Assembly: GCA_031276435.1 (NCBI GenBank)
Contig: JAISNB010000225.1
Span: 1-7,358, forward strand
Reading direction: 5' to 3'
Source of the DNA: Burkholderiaceae bacterium
Lineage (GTDB): Bacteria; Pseudomonadota; Gammaproteobacteria; Burkholderiales; Burkholderiaceae_C
DNA length: 7,358 nt
Of the stretch, positions 1 through 4,767 are shown one piece after another. The notes under the pieces were generated by a model. The model had not been told where the DNA came from, did not search any database, and saw only the letters and a program-made list of their open reading frames with translations. The position numbers were made by a program, and so were the translations under genes. Position 1 is the stretch's first letter; every line of letters begins with the position of its first letter.

Positions 1-13
1 CACACGGCCATGA
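1..13 (+). CDS. 3' end of preceding gene (probably gspG, major pseudopilin), partial
   Basis: A frame that is open from the window edge reads Thr-Arg-Pro and then TGA at 11-13. That stop overlaps the gspH ATG at 10 in the same ATGA arrangement seen at every later junction of the operon. The gene is probably gspG, because G precedes H in T2SS operons of this layout. Only three codons are visible, so the identity is inferred from context and the reading frame itself is unproven. The gspH frame is also open to the window edge, so gspH could instead start further upstream. Confidence 0.35.
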
Positions 14-525
14 ACGGGTTCCTGAAGAACCGGCGGCATTCGCGGGGCGATGGCGCTGCTGCTGGCTTTACGCTGCTGGAATTGCTGGTGGTGCTGGTTC
101 TGGCCGCCATCACCGTGGCCGTGGCAGGCGGCGCGGCCTACAGCGCGTGGGAGCAGGCCAGCTACCGGCAGGCGCTGCGCGATGTGGCCCGGCAACTCAA
201 CCAGGCGCGCCAGCAAAGTCTGGAAGAGGGGCGCTTTGTGGCCGTCACATTTGATACCGGCACGCGGCAACTGCTGGTGGATGGCCGCGCCGCGCCGCTT
301 GCCATTGCGGACGCGGTGCAAATCCACTGGACGGCGCTGGAGCGCGCCGGTGGCGACGCGGCGGCAGCGGCGTCAAACGAAAAGCTCATTTTCCTGTTCA
401 ACCCCGACGGCGGCGCGCGCGGCGGGCAATTGGCCCTGGTGCGTGGCGCGCGGGGCGTGGCGTTTCGCGTCAACTGGCTGCTTGGCACGCTGGAGCAAAC
501 GCCTTACGTGGCGGCGGCCTCATGA
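10..525 (+). CDS. gspH: Type II secretion minor pseudopilin GspH (XpsH)
   Basis: This 171-residue minor pseudopilin is part of the GspH-I-J-K set at the tip of the periplasmic pseudopilus. The prepilin site is clear: a leader rich in Arg and Lys ends at Gly19, followed by FTLLELLVVLVLAA, with Phe20 as the new N-terminus and the conserved Glu at +5 (Glu24). The hydrophobic helix covers about 20-45. The segment after it (YRQALRDVARQLNQARQQS) continues the amphipathic pilin helix. The C-terminal part carries the GspH/FimT pattern of a beta-rich head with FNPDGG near 131-136 and a VNWLLGTLE ending. The prepilin peptidase GspO would cleave after Gly19 and methylate Phe20. ATG at 10 gives a leader of normal length and forms an ATGA overlap with a possible upstream stop. 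The gene overlaps gspI by four bases. The family is certain; the H assignment rests on order and C-terminal pattern. Confidence 0.9.
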   Translation: MNGFLKNRRHSRGDGAAAGFTLLELLVVLVLAAITVAVAGGAAYSAWEQASYRQALRDVARQLNQARQQSLEEGRFVAVTFDTGTRQLLVDGRAAPLAIADAVQIHWTALERAGGDAAAAASNEKLIFLFNPDGGARGGQLALVRGARGVAFRVNWLLGTLEQTPYVAAAS

Positions 526-944
526 TGAACAACCCGATGCCCTCGCCAGCGCGCCGTCGGCTGGGCGGTGGCGGCGGCTTTACTTTGCTCGAAGCCATTG
601 TCGCCATGGCGATTGCCGCCATCGCGGTGGCGGCTTTGTACCGGGCCGTCGGGCAAGGCGCGCAAAACGCCGTGGCGCTCGATCAGCGTGCGCAAGCCGC
701 GCTGGTGGCGCGATCGGCCCTGGCGAGCGCGCTGTTTGCCGAGGACATGCCGCGCGACGGGCGCGCCAGCCAGTGGCTCTGGCATGCCGAAGTCGTGCCC
801 GAGCCGGTCATCTTCAGCGGCATTGGCGAACAAGAGTCCACCACCATGCAGGCGGCGCGCGTCTCAATCAGCGTGCGCCACACGGGCGCTGACGCGAGCG
901 CGCTGGTGTGGACGGCATGGAAACCCTTGCGCGCGCAGCCATGA
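522..944 (+). CDS. gspI: Type II secretion minor pseudopilin GspI (XpsI)
   Basis: This 140-residue minor pseudopilin is thought to form the GspI-J-K tip complex that starts pseudopilus assembly. The leader has three Arg (11-13) and five Gly (15-19). Cleavage is expected after Gly19, before FTLLEAIVAMAIAAIAV, with Glu24 at +5. The short globular domain contains the GspI-like stretch ALVARSALASALFAED (about 65-80), and the protein ends in a beta-rich segment with VRHTG and VWTAWKP. The start ATG at 522 overlaps the gspH stop (TGA 523-525). A second ATG lies at 525 and would remove one residue. No Shine-Dalgarno sequence is visible before either ATG, so translation probably depends on ribosomes finishing gspH. 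The length is close to the family norm. Confidence 0.9.
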   Translation: MMNNPMPSPARRRLGGGGGFTLLEAIVAMAIAAIAVAALYRAVGQGAQNAVALDQRAQAALVARSALASALFAEDMPRDGRASQWLWHAEVVPEPVIFSGIGEQESTTMQAARVSISVRHTGADASALVWTAWKPLRAQP

Positions 945-1576
945 CGCGATTGCCACCGCCACCGTTGTTGCGCCGCGCGCGCGGCTTTACCATGCTGGAG
1001 CTTTTGATCGCACTGGCCATCACCACCGCCGTGGTGACGCTGGTCTTTGCGGCCCTGGGGCTGATTGGCCGCTCTGAAGAGCGCAACCAGGCCTTGCTGG
1101 CGCGCAGCGAGCGCATGCTGGCCGTCAACCAGTGGCTCGGGCGCAAGTTTGACGCCATGCGCCAGGTCAGTCACGACGACGCGACAGGCCGGGTGCTTTT
1201 TTTCAGCGGCAACGCGGCGGGGCTGATGTGGGTTGCGCCCCTGCCGGAGCAGGAAGTCTCCGGCGGCCTGTACGTGTTTCGCGCCACGCCCTGGCGGCAC
1301 GACGGCGGGCGCGTCGATCTGGGCATCGAGGTGCTGCCCTACAACGGCATTGCCACCGAGCTGGACTGGAGCCAGGCCAGCAAGGCCGTGCTGCTGCCCG
1401 ACGTGCGCGCCTTGCAGTGGTATTACCAGGCCGCGGGCAACGGTGACACGCCCGGCCAGTGGACGCAGCAATGGGACGCCACGCAAACGCAGTACCCCGC
1501 GCGCATCCGGCTGGACGTGGGCGACGCGCAAGGCGACTGGCCCGCCATGGTTTTTGCGCCGGGGCGCGCCAAATGA
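941..1576 (+). CDS. gspJ: Type II secretion minor pseudopilin GspJ (XpsJ)
   Basis: This 211-residue minor pseudopilin is the GspJ partner of the I-J-K tip trimer. The leader (MTRLPPPP... with Arg11, 12 and 14) ends at Gly15, followed by FTMLELLIALAITTAVV with Glu20 at +5. The globular domain shows GspJ features: a helix ending in QWLGRKFDAMRQ (about 64-75), then beta strands, a QWYYQAAGNGDTPGQW segment (about 159-174), and the ending YPARIRLDVGD (about 185-195). GTG at 908 and ATG at 917 are in frame, but both would lengthen the leader and overlap gspI more. ATG at 941 is chosen because it gives a normal leader and an ATGA overlap with the gspI stop (942-944). No Shine-Dalgarno sequence is seen. 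A run of seven T lies inside the gene at 1197-1203. Confidence 0.9.
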   Translation: MTRLPPPPLLRRARGFTMLELLIALAITTAVVTLVFAALGLIGRSEERNQALLARSERMLAVNQWLGRKFDAMRQVSHDDATGRVLFFSGNAAGLMWVAPLPEQEVSGGLYVFRATPWRHDGGRVDLGIEVLPYNGIATELDWSQASKAVLLPDVRALQWYYQAAGNGDTPGQWTQQWDATQTQYPARIRLDVGDAQGDWPAMVFAPGRAK

Positions 1577-2481
1577 GACGCGCACGCCCTGGCCGTGGCG
1601 CGGCGCTGATCCTGGTGCTGTGGCTGGTGGCGGCCATGTCGCTGGTGGTATTGGCGGGCACGCGCAGCGTGCGCCAAAGCACGCAGCGTGCGGCCTGGGA
1701 GATGGAACGCATGCGCGCCGAAGCCCTGCTGGACAGTGCGCTGCAACTTGCGGCGCAAAAACTGCTGCAAACCAGGGTCACGGAATACACCGGCCTTGAC
1801 GTGCAACTGGGCGGCAACACGGTCACCATTGAAGTTGTCCCCGCCAGCGGTCTGGTGGATGTGCACGTGGTCAGCGATGTGCTGCTGCAAACGCTGCTGC
1901 AAAACGCGGGGGGCTTGAGCGCCAGCGACGCCGCCATCCTGACGGCGCGCATCCGCGACTTCATCGACCCGGACGACATTCCCCAGGGCAATGGCGGCGC
2001 CGAAGCGGCGCAATACCGCGCCGCCGGTCTGGCCCACGTGCCGCGCAACGCGCGGCTCGATGACCTGATTGAACTGCGTTCCGTTCTTGGTATGACGCCA
2101 GACGTTTATGCGAAAATCCTGCCGTTTTTGAGCATCAACGGGCAACAGCGCATCGACATCGGCTCGGCACCGCCCGCGTTGATCGATGTCCTCAGCGGGC
2201 AACAGGGACTCGGGACGATGGTTCGTTCATCTCCACCGGAAATGCGGGCGGGGCTGTTGTCAGGATCGGCCGAGCATCTGCCCGCCAGCACGGGCGCGGG
2301 CAGCCAGACAATCGTGCGGCTGACGGCCTCTGCCCGCTTTGCGCAAGGCGGCGCGCTGTGGCGGCGCGAGGCGTGGGTCGATCTGCGGCAACTTCCCGGG
2401 GCGCCAGCGCCCTGGACAATCCTCGCGCTGGAGCCTGTGCGGCGCGTCAACCAGTCATCAGGTCAGGAAACCAACCCATGA
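1573..2481 (+). CDS. gspK: Type II secretion minor pseudopilin GspK (XpsK)
   Basis: This 302-residue protein is the largest minor pseudopilin and sits at the very tip of the pseudopilus. The basic leader MRRARPGRG is followed by AALILVLWLVAAMSLVVLAG. Cleavage is expected after Gly9, and position +5 is Leu14 instead of Glu, as is normal for GspK. The family's inserted helical domain is present, with the hallmark stretch RDFIDPDDIPQGNGGAEAAQ (about 128-147). It is followed by LDDLIELRSVLGMTPDVYAKILPFL (quoted in part: LIELRSVLGMTPDVYAK, 165-181), which fits the helix-hairpin-helix-like region of GspK. The C-terminal part has TIVRLTASARF and WRREAWVDLR, the final pilin-like beta strands. ATG at 1573 overlaps the gspJ stop. 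An in-frame GTG at 1459 was rejected because it lies deep inside gspJ and buries the signal. The length is slightly shorter than enterobacterial GspK. Confidence 0.92.
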   Translation: MRRARPGRGAALILVLWLVAAMSLVVLAGTRSVRQSTQRAAWEMERMRAEALLDSALQLAAQKLLQTRVTEYTGLDVQLGGNTVTIEVVPASGLVDVHVVSDVLLQTLLQNAGGLSASDAAILTARIRDFIDPDDIPQGNGGAEAAQYRAAGLAHVPRNARLDDLIELRSVLGMTPDVYAKILPFLSINGQQRIDIGSAPPALIDVLSGQQGLGTMVRSSPPEMRAGLLSGSAEHLPASTGAGSQTIVRLTASARFAQGGALWRREAWVDLRQLPGAPAPWTILALEPVRRVNQSSGQETNP

Positions 2482-3485
2482 ATTGGGCATCTTTGAAAAA
2501 TCAGGCTGTGTCGGTTGTGGACCGGCTGGTCTGGGGACTGCTCGATCTGCGGCGCTCCCTGATGGAGCGCGGCTGGTGGCCGTGCGCCCTGCGCGTTGCC
2601 ACCTCGCCCGAAGGCCGCCACTGGACCATTGCGGGCGCGCGCGTGCAACCCGGCATCGACGGCAGGCGCGCCGAAGGCCTGCTCGTGCCTGAATCCGAAT
2701 GCCTGTGGGGCCATCTGACCCTGCCCGGCATCTCCCGCGCCCAATTGGGCGACGCCGTGCAAGAGGCCATGTGGCGCGTCGCACCCCTGCCGCCGCAGCA
2801 GCTTGTCATGGCCTGGCGCGCCGAACCCGCTGGCCTGCACGCCTGGCAAGTGCTGTGGGGCGCTTGCCGGCGCGACGCGGTGGCCGACTGGGCCGCGCGC
2901 CAGCATCTGCCGCCGACCGCGCCCGTCTATCTGGCTTGGCAAAAAGACGCGCTGGCCGCCGCCGGGCCAGGCCAGCAGGCCACGCGCGGGCAGCAGCGCG
3001 CGCTGGACGCCATGGCCCTGGGCGTGAGCGCGATGGTCGTTTTTGCCGTCCTCACGCTCGCCCTGATGCCTTTGATTCTCAAGCGCCAGGCCGTCGTGCG
3101 CGCCATGCGCCACGTCACCGTCATGGAGCAGCAAACCGGCGCGCTGCGCCAGCAACTGGACACCCTGCGCGCGCAGGCGGCCGTCGCCGAGCAGTTGCGC
3201 GCCACGGCCAGCGCCAGCCTGCCGCTGGCGGCCACGCTGGACCGGCTGGCGCAATCCCTGCCGCAAGACACCTGGCTGGACCGGCTCGACATCAATGGCG
3301 ACGAGGTGCGCATCGCCGGTTTGACCGACAACGCCACCGACCTTCTGGCCGCGCTGGGCAAAAACCCGGCCTGGGGCGCGCCGCGCGCCACCGCGCCAAG
3401 CGTGCGCGACGAGGGGCAGGGCAAGGAGCGTTTCACCTTCGAGATGCGCTGGCGCGCCGCCACCACTCAGGAGAGCGGCTCATGA
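2478..3485 (+). CDS. gspL: Type II secretion inner-membrane platform protein GspL (XpsL), PilN-like periplasmic domain
   Basis: This 335-residue bitopic membrane protein links the cytoplasmic ATPase GspE to GspM in the inner membrane. Residues 1-175 are cytoplasmic. About 70-145 resemble one subdomain of the GspL actin-like fold (LTLPGISRAQLGDAVQEAMW, then QVLWGACRRDAVADWAARQ). A single transmembrane helix spans about 178-201 (ALGVSAMVVFAVLTLALMPL). A likely coiled coil follows (203-243, rich in Gln, Arg and Leu). The periplasmic domain (about 250-325) matches the PilN/GspL ferredoxin-like fold: LDRLAQSLPQDTWLDRLDI, then EVRIAGLTDNATDLLAAL, then a final strand RFTFEMRW. The cytoplasmic part is clearly shorter than the roughly 240 residues of Vibrio EpsL, so much of the second actin-like lobe seems to be missing. 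The start at 2478 has AGGA at 2465-2468 and overlaps the gspK stop. Naming it gspL rather than pilN rests on the operon. Confidence 0.85.
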   Translation: MNWASLKNQAVSVVDRLVWGLLDLRRSLMERGWWPCALRVATSPEGRHWTIAGARVQPGIDGRRAEGLLVPESECLWGHLTLPGISRAQLGDAVQEAMWRVAPLPPQQLVMAWRAEPAGLHAWQVLWGACRRDAVADWAARQHLPPTAPVYLAWQKDALAAAGPGQQATRGQQRALDAMALGVSAMVVFAVLTLALMPLILKRQAVVRAMRHVTVMEQQTGALRQQLDTLRAQAAVAEQLRATASASLPLAATLDRLAQSLPQDTWLDRLDINGDEVRIAGLTDNATDLLAALGKNPAWGAPRATAPSVRDEGQGKERFTFEMRWRAATTQESGS

Positions 3486-4036
3486 GCGCGTGGACCCGGC
3501 TCGTCGTGCGCATTGCGCTGTCTGTGCTGCTGGCCGCCGTGCTGCTGGCCGCCTGGGCGTACCACGCCGCGTGGGTGCGCTATGGCGACGCGCTCGACCA
3601 GTTGCAAGCGCGCAGCATGCGCCTCGATGGCCTGGCCGCCGCCGGGGGCGAGATCGACGCTGCCCTCAAAACCGTCAGCACCGACACCGCGCGCTGGCTG
3701 CACCCGGCCAGCGCCAACGCGCAAAACGAAGTGCAGCAGCGCCTGCGCGAAATCATCGTCGCCTCTGGCGCGACACTGGTCTCGGCGCAAGGCGTGCTGG
3801 AACCCGCTGCCGAAGGCCAGCAGCAACTGGCCCTCATCCGCCTGACCGCCACGGTGGGCGGAAGCTGGGAGAACGTGGTGCACTTTCTGGAGGCGCTGCA
3901 AACGCAAACACCGGTATTCTGGGTGCGCAATGCCGGTTTCCTGCGCGACGGCGCCAGCAAGGGCGGCAAAGCCCAGTCGGTGCGCATCACCTTGCAACTC
4001 GAAGCGCCACTGGCGCCGGAAAAGGCCGCGCCATGA
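3482..4036 (+). CDS. gspM: Type II secretion inner-membrane platform protein GspM, subtype b (XpsM)
   Basis: This 184-residue inner-membrane protein partners GspL and stabilises it in the assembly platform. It has one N-terminal transmembrane helix (about 8-28, VVRIALSVLLAAVLLAAWAY), a helical stalk (about 33-95), and a small periplasmic PilO-like ferredoxin fold. The stretch VQQRLREIIVASGATLVSAQ (84-103), the strands LALIRLTATVGGSWENVVHF and the pattern LEALQTQTPVFWVRNAGF match the 'subtype b' GspM family found in Xanthomonas-type and related systems. ATG at 3482 overlaps the gspL stop (ATGA) and has a good AGGAG at 3469-3473, eight bases upstream. The assignment is supported by its position directly after gspL. 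The distant homologue PilO is the only real alternative, and nothing else here suggests a type IV pilus. Confidence 0.88.
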   Translation: MSAWTRLVVRIALSVLLAAVLLAAWAYHAAWVRYGDALDQLQARSMRLDGLAAAGGEIDAALKTVSTDTARWLHPASANAQNEVQQRLREIIVASGATLVSAQGVLEPAAEGQQQLALIRLTATVGGSWENVVHFLEALQTQTPVFWVRNAGFLRDGASKGGKAQSVRITLQLEAPLAPEKAAP

Positions 4037-4767
4037 CACGCTTTTGGTACGCCGCGCTGGCGCTGGCTTTGGCCCTGCTGGCTGGCAGCGCCTTCTGGTG
4101 GTGGGCTGGCCGCAACGCCTGGGAGCCGCCAGCGCCGCTCATGCCCGAAATCCCCCGCAAGGAAAACCTGCCCCCGCAACACCAGGGCAAGGCCGAGCAG
4201 GCCCTGCTGCATCCCCTGTTCTGGGTCGCGCGCGCGCCCATTCCGCCAGAGGCCATCGCTTCTGACGCGGAGCAGACCACTGAACTGAGCCAGTCCAAAT
4301 TGCTCGCCGTGCTGGCCGTGGGCGACGCCCAAATCGCCATCTTGCGCCAGCCCGATGGCAGCGAACTCAAAATCAGCAATCAGGCAGGCCAGCAGGCCGC
4401 CTGGTCGCTCTCTGGCTTTGATGGCCGCAAGGCGGTCTTCACCGCGGCCGATGGCGCCACGGCGGAACTGGCGCTGGACGACCCGCGCCCGCCAGCAGCA
4501 GGCGCGCCGCAACGCATGCCAGTGGCAGCGCAGCAGCCCGCCGCGCGAACGCCCGGGCCACTGCCGCGCACCGCCGCCGCGCAACCCCGCGCGCTGGCAG
4601 CGCCGCAGCAGCCCGTGCGCCAGCACCCCCCCGCCCAGCCTGTGGCCACGCCATCGCCAGCCCAACAACCCCCGGCCAACCAGGCCAGCGCCGATGCGGG
4701 CGCGCCACCTGTGCCGCCCGCCGCCGCGCAGCCCGCCAACCCCGGCCCCGCCGAAGGCAATGAATGA
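4033..4767 (+). CDS. xpsN: GspC/GspN-like bridging protein of the XpsN type
   Basis: This 244-residue inner-membrane-anchored periplasmic protein probably connects the GspL-GspM platform to the secretin, the role of GspC in classical systems and of XpsN in Xanthomonas. A short N-terminus precedes one transmembrane helix (about 5-26, Trp-rich end FWWW). A Pro-rich linker follows (31-48). A small beta domain (about 59-150) resembles the GspC homology region: HPLFWVARAPIPPE, then KLLAVLAVGDAQIAILRQPD, then WSLSGFDGRKAVFTA and ATAELALDD. No PDZ or coiled-coil domain follows. Residues 151-244 are low complexity: 26 Pro, 26 Ala and 12 Gln of 94, probably disordered. The start overlaps the gspM stop and has AAAGG at 4021-4025. 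The family fit is moderate and rests on the HPLF...P motif, the domain order and the M-N-D position. A gspN name would also be defensible. Confidence 0.75.
   Translation: MTRFWYAALALALALLAGSAFWWWAGRNAWEPPAPLMPEIPRKENLPPQHQGKAEQALLHPLFWVARAPIPPEAIASDAEQTTELSQSKLLAVLAVGDAQIAILRQPDGSELKISNQAGQQAAWSLSGFDGRKAVFTAADGATAELALDDPRPPAAGAPQRMPVAAQQPAARTPGPLPRTAAAQPRALAAPQQPVRQHPPAQPVATPSPAQQPPANQASADAGAPPVPPAAAQPANPGPAEGNE
4753..4757 (+). promoter_or_regulatory. Ribosome binding site that decides the gspD start
   Basis: GAAGG lies six bases before ATG 4764 and nine before ATG 4767. The other in-frame candidate, ATG 4782, has only a weak GAGTAA nearby. This favours a start at 4764 or 4767, which adds the basic residues Arg-Val-Lys to the front of the lipoprotein signal peptide. 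Confidence 0.5.

Noticed and set aside
683..1585. A 300-codon minus-strand open frame across gspI and gspJ
   Set aside because: It is a shadow of the pseudopilin genes, with composition typical of an antisense frame and no recognisable domain.
1577..1642. GspK lacking Glu at position +5 of the mature pseudopilin
   Set aside because: This is a normal property of GspK proteins and not a mutation. The expected tip role needs no Glu5 contact with a neighbour.
2699..3481. A long plus-strand frame leading into gspM, offering a 445-residue version of that protein
   Set aside because: The upstream part lies within gspL in another frame and is Arg/Ala/Pro-rich noise. The real start at 3482 has AGGAG, an ATGA junction and an N-terminal membrane helix.
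2478..4036. gspL and gspM as pilN and pilO of a type IV pilus
   Set aside because: The folds are related, but the genes sit between gspK and gspD with minor pseudopilins, and the GspM matches the T2SS subtype b pattern. No pilM, pilP or pilQ features are present.
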